From Noviherbaspirillum cavernae (lineage in GTDB: Bacteria; Pseudomonadota; Gammaproteobacteria; Burkholderiales; Burkholderiaceae_D), in NCBI RefSeq assembly GCF_003590875.1, contig NZ_QYUN01000002.1, positions 2,728,001 to 2,792,000 on the forward strand: a stretch of 64,000 nucleotides of DNA. Direction: 5' to 3'. Positions 47,505 through 57,417 of this stretch are shown here, in pieces; positions within the stretch are counted from its first letter, which is position 1, and every line of letters begins with the position of its first letter. The notes below the pieces were generated by a model, which was not told the DNA's origin, ran no database searches, and saw only the letters and a program-made list of their open reading frames with translations. Both the position numbers and the translations under genes were made by a program.

Positions 47505-48689
47505 ATGAGTCGCAAGGTAATCGTCGCAGGTGTTGGCATGATCCCGTTCGCAAAACCCGGCGCGAGCGCGTCGTATGACGAGATGGGCGCGCAGGCCGGG
47601 CGGCTGGCGCTGGAAGATGCGGGAGTCGGTTACGACGACATTCAGCAAGCCTATGCCGGATACGTGTACGGCGATTCGACCAGCGGGCAGAAGGCGCTGT
47701 ACCGGATCGGCATGAGCGGTATCCCTATCGTCAATGTGAACAACAACTGCTCGACCGGCTCGACCGCGCTGTTCCTTGCCCGCCAGGCGATCGCGAGCGG
47801 CGCGGCGGATTGCGTGCTGGCACTGGGTTTCGAACAGATGAGCCCCGGCGCACTGGGTTCCGTGTTCCAGGACCGGCCGAGTCCGTTCGATCAATTCGAC
47901 GCAGTCACCGACAGGCTACTCGGTATGCCGGAAATTCCGTTGGCGCTGCGCTACTTCGGTGGCGCGGGATTGAGCCACATGAAGAAGTACGGCACGAAGC
48001 TGGAAACCTTCGCGAAGATACGCGCCAAGGCGAGCCGCCATGCCGCGAACAATCCGCTCGCGCTGTTCCGCAAGCTGGTGTCGGAAGAGGATGTGATGAG
48101 CGCGCCGATGCTCTGGCCCGGCGTGATGACGCGCCTGATGGCATGTCCGCCGACCTGCGGCGGCGCGGCGGCGGTGCTTGTCTCGGAAGACTTCGCGAAG
48201 GCGAAGGGGCTGGATACCCGCGTATCCATCGCGGCGCAGGCGATGACTACCGATCGCGCCGGCACCTTCGAGTCGGACGACATGATGCGCGTGGTCGGCT
48301 ACGACATGACGAAGGAAGCGGCGGCAAAGGTGTACGAGGCAGCGGGCATCGGTCCCGACGAGGTGGATGTGATCGAGCTGCACGACTGCTTCGCGCAGAA
48401 CGAGTTGATCAGCTACGAGGCGCTGGGCCTGTGCCCCGAAGGCGGCGCGGAAAAGTTCGTCGAGGATGGCGACAATACCTACGGTGGCAGGTTCGTCACC
48501 AATCCATCCGGCGGCCTGCTGTCAAAGGGACATCCGCTCGGCGCGACCGGCCTCGCGCAATGCTTCGAATTGACGCACCAATTGCGCGGCACCGCTGGCG
48601 AACGCGGCGTGCCGGATGCGCGCATCGCTCTGCAGCACAACCTCGGCCTTGGCGGCGCATGCGTGGTGACGATGTATTGCAGGCAGTAG
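47505..48689 (+). CDS. Thiolase-like lipid-transfer protein (SCP-x type)
   Basis: The start is ATG 47505, with GGAGG before it; an ATG 12 bases upstream is less well placed. The 394-residue protein has the thiolase fold: VNNNCSTGSTALFLARQAI with the nucleophile Cys, ELHDCFAQNELISYEALGL, and GGLLSKGHPLGATGLAQC with the catalytic His. Members related to sterol carrier protein X act on 3-ketoacyl-CoA with large side chains. It ends convergently with the PHA synthase gene, 16 bases between the stops. Substrate unknown. Confidence 0.88.
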   Translation: MSRKVIVAGVGMIPFAKPGASASYDEMGAQAGRLALEDAGVGYDDIQQAYAGYVYGDSTSGQKALYRIGMSGIPIVNVNNNCSTGSTALFLARQAIASGAADCVLALGFEQMSPGALGSVFQDRPSPFDQFDAVTDRLLGMPEIPLALRYFGGAGLSHMKKYGTKLETFAKIRAKASRHAANNPLALFRKLVSEEDVMSAPMLWPGVMTRLMACPPTCGGAAAVLVSEDFAKAKGLDTRVSIAAQAMTTDRAGTFESDDMMRVVGYDMTKEAAAKVYEAAGIGPDEVDVIELHDCFAQNELISYEALGLCPEGGAEKFVEDGDNTYGGRFVTNPSGGLLSKGHPLGATGLAQCFELTHQLRGTAGERGVPDARIALQHNLGLGGACVVTMYCRQ

Positions 48690-48705
48690 CGCCGATCAAG
48701 TCTCG

Positions 48706-50535
48706 TCAGCGTTCCAGCACATAGCTACCGGGCGCCGGCCCAAGCGGCGGATAGCCCTTGTCTGCCGCCCCCATTGCGGGCGGCGCGACCCACCCCTCTG
48801 AATTGCTCGCCAGCCAGTCCGCCCACACCGGCCACCACGAGCCTTCGACGGCGGGCGTGCCGAGGAACCATCGGTCCGGATCGACGTACTTGTCACCATG
48901 CAGCCAGCGCGATACTCGGAAATGGCGGCCTTCGTGTCCCGGTTCGCTCACGATGCCCGCATTATGGCCGCCATTGGTCAACAGGAAAGTCAGATCGGCA
49001 TCGACGATCACATTGATCTTGTAGACCGAGCGCCACGGCGCGACATGGTCGGACTCCGTCGCCACCACGAAGATCGGCAGATCGATATCGCTCAATGCCA
49101 CCGGCCTGCCCCGCACCTTGTAGCGCCCCGCGTACAGATCGTTGTTGAGGAACAGCGAGCGCAGATACTCGCTTTGCATGCGGTAAGGCATGCGCGTGGC
49201 ATCGGCATTCCACGCCATCAGATCGTTCATCGGCGCGGGCCGTCCCATCAGGTATTGATTGATGATGCGCGACCAGATCAGGTCATGCGAGCGCAGCAAC
49301 TGGAACGCACCGGCCATCTGGCGGTTGTCGAGATAGCCCTGATCCCACATGATGTCGTCGAGAAAATTGAGCTGGCTGTCGTCGATGAAGAGGCGCAGCT
49401 CGCCCGCTTCGGTGAAGTCGGTCTGCGCCGCGAACAGCGTCATCGAATTCAGGCGCGAATCCTCGCGCTGCGCAAAGTACGCCGCCATGATCGATACCAG
49501 GGTGCCGCCAAGGCAGTAGCCGACCGCATTGACCGGCCGTTCCGGCACGATGGTCTGCACGGCATTCAGGGCTTCGAGCACGCCGCTGTGCAGATAATCA
49601 TCCATGCCCATGTCGCGATCCTTCGCCGTCGGGTTGTGCCACGAAATCATGAACACTGTGTGGCCGCGCTCGACGAGATACTTCACCAGCGAATTGGCGG
49701 GAGAGAGATCGAGGACGTAGTACTTCATGATCCACGCCGGCACGATCAGGATCGGCTCCGCAAGGACCTCGGGTGTTGCCGGTGTGTACTGGATCAATTC
49801 CATCAGGCGGTTGCGGTACACCACTTGTCCGCGGGTCACGGCAAGCTGTTTCCCTGGTTGAAACGCTTCGGTACCCGCCGGCGGCTTGCCGCCGACTGCG
49901 CGTTCCCAGTCTTCCAGCAAGGTGGCGGCACCGCGTACAAAATTCTGCCCGCCTTCCTCGATCGTCGTCTCCAGCACTTCCGGATTGGTCGCAATGAAAT
50001 TGACGGGCGACATCATGTCGAGCAATTGCCGGCTCACGAATGACACCATGTTCTGATGATGCGGCGATACGCCGCCGATGCCGGTGGTCGCGTTATGCCA
50101 CCATTGCTGATGCAGGAGGAAGGATTGATGGATAACGTTGTACGGCCAGCGCTGCCACGCAGGATCGTTGAAGCGGCGATCGTGCGGCAGCGGTTCGATG
50201 CAGCGTTCCGTCGCCTTGCCGACCGACGCGCGCGCCGCATACAGTTGCAGGCGGCCCGTCTTGCGCATCGCCTTTTCGGCAAGCTGCCCCCACTTGCCGG
50301 GGGCCTGCGCGAGGTGCGACGCCCAGTCGATATAGGCGAGCGCAAGGCTGGATGGGGAAATCGACGACGTCAGCCGCCCCATGAAAGCATGCATCAGCCG
50401 ATCGATGCTGGCCGGTGAAACGGCATCGCCGTCGGATTCGTGCAGAGGCAGGGCTGATGACAGATGCGCGTCGGCCGCGTGCTGCTCGCCGGCAATATGC
50501 GCATCGCTTGGCGGCCGGGACAGAAGCATATCCAC
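48706..50535 (-). CDS. phaC: Polyhydroxyalkanoate synthase, class I
   Basis: I chose GTG 50535 because GGAGG is six bases before it. The product of about 609 residues has the lipase-box variant GYCLGG with the nucleophile Cys at about 341, the catalytic Asp in ATESDHVAPW and the His in NGGHNAGI. The N-terminal PhaC domain (FNDPAWQRWPYNVIHQSFLL) is present. It polymerises 3-hydroxyacyl-CoA into carbon-storage granules. No phaA, phaB or phaR is adjacent, so this may be a second synthase. It is monocistronic. Confidence 0.95.
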   Translation of the reverse strand: MDMLLSRPPSDAHIAGEQHAADAHLSSALPLHESDGDAVSPASIDRLMHAFMGRLTSSISPSSLALAYIDWASHLAQAPGKWGQLAEKAMRKTGRLQLYAARASVGKATERCIEPLPHDRRFNDPAWQRWPYNVIHQSFLLHQQWWHNATTGIGGVSPHHQNMVSFVSRQLLDMMSPVNFIATNPEVLETTIEEGGQNFVRGAATLLEDWERAVGGKPPAGTEAFQPGKQLAVTRGQVVYRNRLMELIQYTPATPEVLAEPILIVPAWIMKYYVLDLSPANSLVKYLVERGHTVFMISWHNPTAKDRDMGMDDYLHSGVLEALNAVQTIVPERPVNAVGYCLGGTLVSIMAAYFAQREDSRLNSMTLFAAQTDFTEAGELRLFIDDSQLNFLDDIMWDQGYLDNRQMAGAFQLLRSHDLIWSRIINQYLMGRPAPMNDLMAWNADATRMPYRMQSEYLRSLFLNNDLYAGRYKVRGRPVALSDIDLPIFVVATESDHVAPWRSVYKINVIVDADLTFLLTNGGHNAGIVSEPGHEGRHFRVSRWLHGDKYVDPDRWFLGTPAVEGSWWPVWADWLASNSEGWVAPPAMGAADKGYPPLGPAPGSYVLER

Positions 50536-50720
50536 GTTGCACCTCCAGTATCGATGTTGACTCACTGTCTAAAGCATAGGCCGTGCCTCGCCAAATTTCC
50601 ATTCCGGCATGTCCCGCTTGAGAGGACGGATTGTCTTTTCGCAATGGATGAACATCGATGCAGGCGCACAGGGGCTGACAGCATTGTGCATACACCTCGG
50701 GCGGCGCTGCTGCAACCACG

Positions 50721-51218
50721 CTAACCGGCATAAGCGCGCTTGAGCGCAGCGATGTCGAACTTCTTCATCTGCAACATCGCCGTCATGGCCCGTTGCGACT
50801 TCACCGTATCGGCATCACCGAGCATCTCGATCAAGACGCTCGGCACAATCTGCCAGGAAACGCCGTACTTGTCCTTGAGCCAGCCGCACTGCTGCGCCTG
50901 CTCATCGCCGCCGGCAGAGAGCCTGCTCCAGTAGTGATCCACCTCTTCCTGCGTCGCGCAATCGATCTGGAACGAAATCGCCTCGTTGAACTTGAACATC
51001 GGACCGCCGTTAAGCGCAGAGAATGGCTGCCCGTTCAGCTCGAAAGAAATCGCCATCACCGTTCCCGGTTCTTTCCCGTGAAACTCCTTCCCTGCCTCGC
51101 CATAGCGGGAGATTTTCGTGATTTTCGAATTTTGAAAAATTCCCGTGTAAAACGTGACGGCCTCTTCGGCATGGTCGTCAAACCACAGACAGGGGGAGAT
51201 TCTGTTAACGCTTTGCAT
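50721..51218 (-). CDS. PhnB-like VOC protein
   Basis: The start is ATG 51218 (MQSVNRISPCLWFDDHAEEA), with CTGGAGGAAC before it. The 165-residue product has the PhnB/3-demethylubiquinone-methyltransferase-like pattern: FYTGIFQNSKI, VMAISFELNGQPFSALNGGP and GWLKDKYGVSWQIVPSVL. These proteins are small dimeric VOC-fold proteins of mostly unknown chemistry, often annotated wrongly as methyltransferases. It is monocistronic. Confidence 0.87.
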   Translation of the reverse strand: MQSVNRISPCLWFDDHAEEAVTFYTGIFQNSKITKISRYGEAGKEFHGKEPGTVMAISFELNGQPFSALNGGPMFKFNEAISFQIDCATQEEVDHYWSRLSAGGDEQAQQCGWLKDKYGVSWQIVPSVLIEMLGDADTVKSQRAMTAMLQMKKFDIAALKRAYAG

Positions 51219-51659
51219 GATGTTCCTCCAGGTGACGTGGAACCGGTGAACGAAACAAAGGTGCGCAAGCTGCGCAAGGGAGTGGAGCTGAAGGCGATGA
51301 CATCGCAGATGGGTGATGCAAGCGCCTCGCAACAATTCTATGCAATGTGATGCGACCTCGCCAATGTCATGCGCGCGATGCCCCAGGGAGCGCGACATGG
51401 ATCGGTCACGGCAAAAAATTTCTCGCGTGGGGGGAAGAATGGAACCAACGCGGAAATATTCTCCATCCAAGAGTGCGCATCAGCCACTACGCAAAGATAA
51501 TCATCATGGCATTTTTTCGATTCGGGAACCCGGCATGCCCGCACCACACAGCAGCGTCAGATACAGGCTCGCCACAATGACGACTATATTCAAGGAGATG
51601 CCGAGTGGAATTCGACGATAGCGAAGGCAGACAGGCCGTGTACTTGCCGCAGGGACGGT
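51219..51659. other. Gene-free stretch between PhnB-like and cyclase genes
   Basis: About 440 bases with only short frames that have no homology I know and no ribosome site. I see no strong hairpin, repeat or RNA gene. It lies between the stop of the cyclase and the start of the PhnB gene, so it should hold the promoter of the latter. Confidence 0.4.
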
Positions 51660-53957
51660 TTACTTCGTCTCGAAGGTCGTAACGCCATCCCAATCAGTCC
51701 CGGGCGGATGCTCGCGATAATGCGCGATGCGCTCGAGATAAAGCAGGTACAAGCCGTCATCCGGAGCGCTGTCATGCAGCGCACGCACGCGGCTCTCCGC
51801 CTCATCCCATCGCTGCGCGCGGATCAGCGCCAGCGCCTCATGCCACTTTTCGAGATTGTCCCTGACACCAGCATCCAGCTGTGTCTTCAGCGCAATCGGT
51901 TCGAAGATCGGCACCGGTTCGTTCTTCCCCTTCACCTTCACGCGATCCAGTTCACGATAGGCGAAATCCGGCGCGGCGCGCATCGTGCCTTCGCCGACGG
52001 TGATGCCGACACCATAGACCTTGGTGATGCCTTCCAGTCGTGACGACAGATTCACCGCATCGCCCATGACCGTGTAGGCACGGCGGATTTTTGAGCCCAT
52101 GTCGCCGACGCGCATTTCGCCGGTGTTCAGGCCGATGCCGATCCTGAGTGCCGGCCAGCCGCGCGCGAGGAAATCCCTGTTCAGCGATGCGGCGGTAGCC
52201 TGCATCTGGAGCGCGGTGGCGACCGCGCGGGCGGCGTGATCAGGCAGCGTGACCGGCGCCCCCCAGAAGGCCATCACCGCATCTCCGATGTACTTGTCGA
52301 GCGTGCCGCGATTGCCGCGGATGTTTTCCGACATCGCGGTGAGATAGATGTTGATGTATTCGCGCAGCGTATTCGGGTCGAGCCCTTCGGAAATCGTGGT
52401 GAAACCGCGCACATCGGCGAACAACACGGTCAGTTCGCGGCTCTCGCCTTCCATGCTGTAGCTGTTGGGATTGGCGGCCATTTCCGCGACCAGTTCCGGC
52501 GCGACGTATTCGCCGAACAGGTTGACCATCGCGCGACCCTTGCGGTGCTCGAACAGGTAGCCCCATGCGATATTCACGACGAACAGGCCGGCGATCAGCA
52601 GCAGTGCGTTGGCGACCGGCAGCACCATGTCGTGCGCTTGATACATCCAGAAATTGAACGCGCCGATGGCAGCCGCCATCGTCAGCGAGAACAGGATGGA
52701 CCAGACCGGCGTCAGCAGCGACAGTGCCACCGTGAGCGTGACGCCGAGCGCGATCACCTGCAGCAGATCAATGGCCGCGGCAAAGTCCGGACGCTGCTTG
52801 AAGTCGCCGTCGAGGATCGACGCGACCATGTTGGCGTGGGCTTCCACTCCCGGATATTCGCTGTTGACCGGTGTCGCGCGCAAATCCTTCAGACCGGCGG
52901 CGGTTGTGCCGACGAGCACGATTTTATTTTCGAGATCCTGCAAAGGTACCCTGCCCTTGAGCACGTCCGCTGCGGCAATGTAGCGGAACGTCCCGCCGTC
53001 CGGGCCGCCACGGCCGCGGTACTGGATCAGCGCCTTGATCTCGCGTTCGACCGGAATCACGGTCTGTCGAGGCAAGGTGTTGAGGCGGAGCGATTCCAGC
53101 ACGCCGTATTCGCGCTGCGCCTGGTCCGATCTGACGTCGTCGGAAAGAAAGACGGGCCGGATCGCGGTCGCGCCAAGGGCAACGCGCGCGGTGGCCAGTG
53201 CAAGCGATTCGTAATAGCTGTTGTCGATCTGCGCGACGAGCGGTATCGAGCGCAGCAGGCCGTCGGGATCAATCTCGGTGTTCATGTATCCGCCGGCCTT
53301 TGCCGTCCGCTGCAAGGCGGGCAAGGCACCCTCGTATCCCTTCCACGGCAACACGTCGAGCGCATTGCCGTTCAGCTCTGACGCGGTGAACGCGGGCGCG
53401 GGGAGAAGTCCTTTATGCGCACGGTTGGAAAGAAAATACGACAGCACGACGGGACGCTCGTGCAATGCCGCGGCAAGTCGTCCGTCATAGTCGAGCGAGG
53501 CTTTCAGCGTCTTGAGTCGTTCGCCGAAGGCCGCAAACTCCTTCAACTCTCCCTTGGCAAGCCCTTCCAGCACGCCATAACCCGAACTGGTATCCGCTTC
53601 GCTGAACAGCACGTCGAAGGCAATCGTCCTTGCGTGATAGTGGTCCGCCAGTTTCGTCACGAAATCGGCGATCACATTGCGGCTCCACGGCCAGCGTCCC
53701 ACTTCGGCGATGCTCTTGTCGTCGATATCGACGATGACGATGCGCGGGTCCGGCGCGGCGGGCTGCACCCGTATGCGCATGTCGTAGAAAAACAGGTCGA
53801 TGCGGTCCGTCAGCGTTGCGGGAAACATGCCCAGCGTCTGCGCACAGGCCAGTACAGTGAGGACGAGGCCAAGGGTCCAGCGGGTACCGTGTTTGGAAAA
53901 TAGCCTGCGCAAGATGACTCCAGAAAAATTGAACGCCGTGTCAGGCGCTTGTATCAA
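51660..53957 (-). CDS. CHASE2-domain class III nucleotide cyclase
   Basis: The first possible start is TTG 53957 (TTGA overlap with the previous stop); TTG 53912, with GGAG six bases before it, is equally good. The 750-765 residue product has an N-terminal membrane helix, a periplasmic CHASE2 sensor (DPRIVIVDIDDKSIAEVGRW), three C-terminal-side membrane helices, then a class III cyclase: VLFADVRGFTTISE with metal Asp, DKYIGDAVMAFWGAP, and DAVNLSSRLEG with Asn and Arg. The Lys/Asp pair points to ATP, so it should make cAMP in response to an extracellular signal. Confidence 0.92.
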   Translation of the reverse strand: MIQAPDTAFNFSGVILRRLFSKHGTRWTLGLVLTVLACAQTLGMFPATLTDRIDLFFYDMRIRVQPAAPDPRIVIVDIDDKSIAEVGRWPWSRNVIADFVTKLADHYHARTIAFDVLFSEADTSSGYGVLEGLAKGELKEFAAFGERLKTLKASLDYDGRLAAALHERPVVLSYFLSNRAHKGLLPAPAFTASELNGNALDVLPWKGYEGALPALQRTAKAGGYMNTEIDPDGLLRSIPLVAQIDNSYYESLALATARVALGATAIRPVFLSDDVRSDQAQREYGVLESLRLNTLPRQTVIPVEREIKALIQYRGRGGPDGGTFRYIAAADVLKGRVPLQDLENKIVLVGTTAAGLKDLRATPVNSEYPGVEAHANMVASILDGDFKQRPDFAAAIDLLQVIALGVTLTVALSLLTPVWSILFSLTMAAAIGAFNFWMYQAHDMVLPVANALLLIAGLFVVNIAWGYLFEHRKGRAMVNLFGEYVAPELVAEMAANPNSYSMEGESRELTVLFADVRGFTTISEGLDPNTLREYINIYLTAMSENIRGNRGTLDKYIGDAVMAFWGAPVTLPDHAARAVATALQMQATAASLNRDFLARGWPALRIGIGLNTGEMRVGDMGSKIRRAYTVMGDAVNLSSRLEGITKVYGVGITVGEGTMRAAPDFAYRELDRVKVKGKNEPVPIFEPIALKTQLDAGVRDNLEKWHEALALIRAQRWDEAESRVRALHDSAPDDGLYLLYLERIAHYREHPPGTDWDGVTTFETK

Positions 53958-55582
53958 GACTTGTAACCGGGAATGCGGCTTTCATCGACCTCGTCGATCT
54001 GCGCGGGATCCATGAAGCGGCGCGCATAGTCGAGATACACCTTCTCGCGGATGAATACGTCGAACAGGTCTGGATCGATGTGGTTGCGCAGAACGAAGCC
54101 GCCGAGAATTTCCAGCGACTCGCTCAGATTCTTTCCCTTCTTGTACGGACGGTCTTTCGCGGTCAAGGCCTCGAAGATGTCCGCGATCGCCATCATGCGC
54201 GCCTGCACCGGCATCTGGTCGCCGCGCAGTCCGCGCGGATAACCCTTGCCGTCCATCCTCTCGTGATGGCCGCCGGCGTACGCCGGCACATCGCGCAGAT
54301 GCTTCGGCCACGGCAATGACTCCAGCATCCTGATGGTGACGGCGATGTGGTTGTTGATGATGTCGCGCTCCTGCGGATTGAGCGTGCCGGCGCGTATCGT
54401 CAGGTTGGCGATTTCCTCGTCGTCGAGCAGATTGCGCTCCCTGCCATCCGGCCCGGTCCAGCGATGCAACGCAATGTCGCGCACCCGCTGCTGATCTTCC
54501 GGCGACATGCCTTCGTTGCCGAAGTTGGCGCGGCGCAGGAAGGCGCGATCGTCGTCCAGCCGCGCCAGTTCGCTTTCCAGTTCGCGCTCGATCTCCACGT
54601 CGCGCAAGGGATCGCCCGGCACCGCAAGACGCTTGTTCAGCGCCCTCAGCTGCGCGTCTCTCTTGAGCACTTCGAAGCGCGTATCGACCAGATGGATGCG
54701 GTCGCAGATCGTTTCCAGCTTGGTCGCCTTCTCCACCACGTGCACCGGCGTCGTGATCTTGCCGCAATCGTGCAGGAGGCCCGCAAGCCACAATTGCCGG
54801 CGGTCATTCTCGGTCATCGCGAATGCCGCCAGCGGTCCGCTGTCGGTGCGATGCGCGGCTTCGGCCAGCATCATGGTCAACACGGGGACCTGCTCGCAAT
54901 GACGGCCGGTGTGCGGCGATTTTTCGTCGAGGCCGATGTTGATCATCTTCACGAAGGACTCGAACAAATCCTCCAGCCGCGCAATCAGGTTGCGATTGTT
55001 GATCGCGATGGCCGCCTGCGACGCAAGCGCCTCGACGAAACGCAGGTCGGTTGCGGTGAATGGCCGCGTCCTGCCGGTGGCCGGGTCTTTTGCATTGATG
55101 AACTGCATCACGCCGAGCAGCTCGCCCTCGTGATCCTGCATCGGCACGGTCAGGAAGGATTCGGAGTGATAGCGGTACTGCGCGTCGAACTTGCGCATGC
55201 CGGAGAAGTTGAAGCCGTCGGCTTTGTAGACATCGTCGATGCTGACCGAGGTTCTGGTGTTGGCCGCGAATGCCGCGACTGCGCTCAGGTTTTTGCCGCC
55301 GCTTTCGGTGACGAGCGGAATGGGCGGAAGGTCGATCGCCTTGCCGTTCTCGCCGCCCTGGTACATGCCGAGCGAATCATTGATGGAAATCGTGAAGCAC
55401 AGCTGCTGTCCGTCGGCGCTGACGCGATACAGCGTGCCGCCGTCGGCGTGCGTCATGCTCTTGGCGGCGAGCAGGATCCGCTCCAGCAGCACCGTGATGT
55501 CGTGGCCGGCGCCGAGCTCCACACTGAGCTCGGTCAGCTTCTCCAGCCTGTCGGCGACTTCGGCATGCGCAAGGTCTGTCAT
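53954..55582 (-). CDS. GAF-HD-GYP domain protein
   Basis: A 542-residue cytoplasmic protein. An N-terminal GAF sensor (LLERILLAAKSMTHADGGTL through VEALASQAAIAINNRNLIAR) is followed by an HD-GYP phosphodiesterase: HTGRHCEQV, WLAGLLHDCGKITTP, HHERMDGKGYPRGLRG, IADIFEALTAKDRPYK. The HD and GYP motifs are intact, so it can hydrolyse a cyclic nucleotide, usually c-di-GMP. Between the HD and GYP motifs it carries an inserted stretch of about 130 residues. Its stop overlaps the start of the cyclase gene. Confidence 0.92.
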   Translation of the reverse strand: MTDLAHAEVADRLEKLTELSVELGAGHDITVLLERILLAAKSMTHADGGTLYRVSADGQQLCFTISINDSLGMYQGGENGKAIDLPPIPLVTESGGKNLSAVAAFAANTRTSVSIDDVYKADGFNFSGMRKFDAQYRYHSESFLTVPMQDHEGELLGVMQFINAKDPATGRTRPFTATDLRFVEALASQAAIAINNRNLIARLEDLFESFVKMINIGLDEKSPHTGRHCEQVPVLTMMLAEAAHRTDSGPLAAFAMTENDRRQLWLAGLLHDCGKITTPVHVVEKATKLETICDRIHLVDTRFEVLKRDAQLRALNKRLAVPGDPLRDVEIERELESELARLDDDRAFLRRANFGNEGMSPEDQQRVRDIALHRWTGPDGRERNLLDDEEIANLTIRAGTLNPQERDIINNHIAVTIRMLESLPWPKHLRDVPAYAGGHHERMDGKGYPRGLRGDQMPVQARMMAIADIFEALTAKDRPYKKGKNLSESLEILGGFVLRNHIDPDLFDVFIREKVYLDYARRFMDPAQIDEVDESRIPGYKS

Positions 55583-55648
55583 GTGTCGCGGCCCGTGACG
55601 CGGGGCGCTCCCGCTGCGCTGTTGCGGTTTGCGGGGCTCATGGCATCG

Positions 55649-56416
55649 TCAGAAATCGAACATGTCGCCGCACTGGAGCGCCGTCAGTGCGCGACCGCCT
55701 GCTGCGGCAGCGAGCTCTTCCATGATCTGCCGTTCCTGCCCCGGTTTGAGATGGTAGATCAGGAACTCGATCGAACGCGGCATCGCCTCGATATCGGCGA
55801 GCAGCGATTGCGGACAGAAATGCCTGGACCTGGCGGCGAGTCCGGCTTCGCTGTTCGTGAACGAGCAATCCACGATCACCTTGCGCAACTTCTCTTCATG
55901 CGCGAACGCGGCCCACAGAGAGGGCGTGGACGACATGTCGCCGGAGAACAGGAAGCCGGCATCGCCGTCATGCACCCAATATGCAACCGAGCCGCTCATG
56001 TGATCGACCGGATGCGCGGTGATCATGCGGCCGCCGATGTCGATCGTCTCGCCCGGCACGAAGGGTACCCAGCGCAGCACCGGATTGACGGCATCGGGAA
56101 TCGTCGCGAAGTCGGGCCACAGGACCCAGTTGAACAGATGCGTCTTGAGGGCGTCGATGACTTCCCGCGTGCCGTGCACGGTCACCGGACCGGCGCGCTT
56201 GCCGACCACGGTATCGACCAGAAAGGCCAGCCCCGCGACGTGATCGAGGTGGCTGTGCGTCAGGAAGACGTGATCGATGCCGACCAGCTGATCGACATCG
56301 AGACTGGAGACGCCCGTGCCGGCATCGAGCAGAATATCGCGATCCAGCCGCAGGCAGGTGGTCAGCCGCTGCTGTCCGCCGATCCCGCCGGCACACCCCA
56401 GCACCTGCAATCTCAT
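55649..56416 (-). CDS. Metallo-beta-lactamase-fold hydrolase, possible class II cAMP phosphodiesterase
   Basis: A 255-residue protein with the metal site FLTHSHLDHVAGL, a further His in HPVDHMSGS, and Asp in FSGDMSSTPSLW. N-terminal MRLQVLGCAGGIGGQQRLTT and DILLDAGTGVSSL are family landmarks. It resembles class II 3',5'-cyclic-nucleotide phosphodiesterases. With a cyclase two genes downstream, a role in cAMP removal is a strong inference, though other MBL functions are possible. It lies between the HD-GYP and FecR-domain genes. Confidence 0.8.
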   Translation of the reverse strand: MRLQVLGCAGGIGGQQRLTTCLRLDRDILLDAGTGVSSLDVDQLVGIDHVFLTHSHLDHVAGLAFLVDTVVGKRAGPVTVHGTREVIDALKTHLFNWVLWPDFATIPDAVNPVLRWVPFVPGETIDIGGRMITAHPVDHMSGSVAYWVHDGDAGFLFSGDMSSTPSLWAAFAHEEKLRKVIVDCSFTNSEAGLAARSRHFCPQSLLADIEAMPRSIEFLIYHLKPGQERQIMEELAAAAGGRALTALQCGDMFDF

Positions 56417-56526
56417 CGTATGGAACCTCGTCGCGCGGGATGCGCCATCGCGACGTCCGTGCGCAGCTTGCCGGCCGCTGATGAAAGCACCACCATTTCG
56501 TCTCCTATGGATTTCATGATGACCGG

Positions 56527-57417
56527 CTACCGTACTTCACAGTCCACTGCGGACGATGCCGCGCCGGCATCTTGCCGGCCTTGCGCTCCGACGGAGGCCG
56601 AGAATGCAGGCGGAGGCGTGAACTGTATGCCCGGATTGACAGGCAATAGTATCGGCGGTTGCTGGAAGCTCGGCACAAAACCAAACTGACCGGCAGAAAA
56701 GCTTTGCGTGCCGCCTTTGTTGCTGAGATTGATCATCCCGTCCACAACCTGGACGTAGAGACCGGGGGCTCTCACGGGCGGTGCCGATGGCATCAACTGA
56801 GCAAGCACCACCGGTGTCTCTTCTCTGCGCGGCAGGATGGCAAGCGGCGCTTCGCTGAACGGCATGTCGGTCAGTCTTGCGCGATCCGATGTCCAGCTCG
56901 ACGCACCGGCGGCCGCGACGCTGGCAAAGCCGTAAGCAGCGACCGCCGATTGCGACGGCGGCACGTATTCGACGAGGAAGGTCGTGCCGCGGATGCCGAT
57001 CGTCGCCGCGGGCGTATTCACGCCGACGCGCTCCTTGTTGCGCTTGCCCAGCAGGCCGGTGATGGCGCGCAGTCCGCCCTTGACCAGGCTGAAGGTGGCG
57101 CTGTCCTTGTCCGGCGCGCCCTCTTCGAAGACGAAGCTGTCGATCTTCAATTGCGAATTCGGCTTCAGGGTGATTTCGCTGTTGTCGGCGAACTTGATGC
57201 GCGCATACGTGTCCTTCTCGGTGAACAGGACATCGCCCTGCTCCACCGTCGATTGCTGCGACAGGATTTTCACCGAACCGTCCGCCTTCTTCGCCAGCAG
57301 CGGGCCGCTCAGATGCGTGATCGTTCCGGCGACCTGCGCGGCATGTGCCAGCGCCCCCGTGAAAAGGAGCGCCAGCAACAGCAACGCATTAGTTGCAATA
57401 CATCTTGGCAGCTTCAT
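56527..57417 (-). CDS. FecR-domain exported protein
   Basis: A 296-residue protein with a signal peptide (MKLPRCIATNALLLLALLFT, cleaved near AHA-AQV). It has a FecR domain: ADGSVKILSQQSTVEQGDVL, YARIKFADNSEITLKPNSQL, and TIGIRGTTFLVEYVPPS. The rest is Pro-rich and of unknown fold. FecR domains here are periplasmic, without an ECF sigma partner in view. The start lies inside the end of the TpsA gene (29 bases overlap), which implies translational coupling with the exoprotein. Confidence 0.87.
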   Translation of the reverse strand: MKLPRCIATNALLLLALLFTGALAHAAQVAGTITHLSGPLLAKKADGSVKILSQQSTVEQGDVLFTEKDTYARIKFADNSEITLKPNSQLKIDSFVFEEGAPDKDSATFSLVKGGLRAITGLLGKRNKERVGVNTPAATIGIRGTTFLVEYVPPSQSAVAAYGFASVAAAGASSWTSDRARLTDMPFSEAPLAILPRREETPVVLAQLMPSAPPVRAPGLYVQVVDGMINLSNKGGTQSFSAGQFGFVPSFQQPPILLPVNPGIQFTPPPAFSASVGAQGRQDAGAASSAVDCEVR

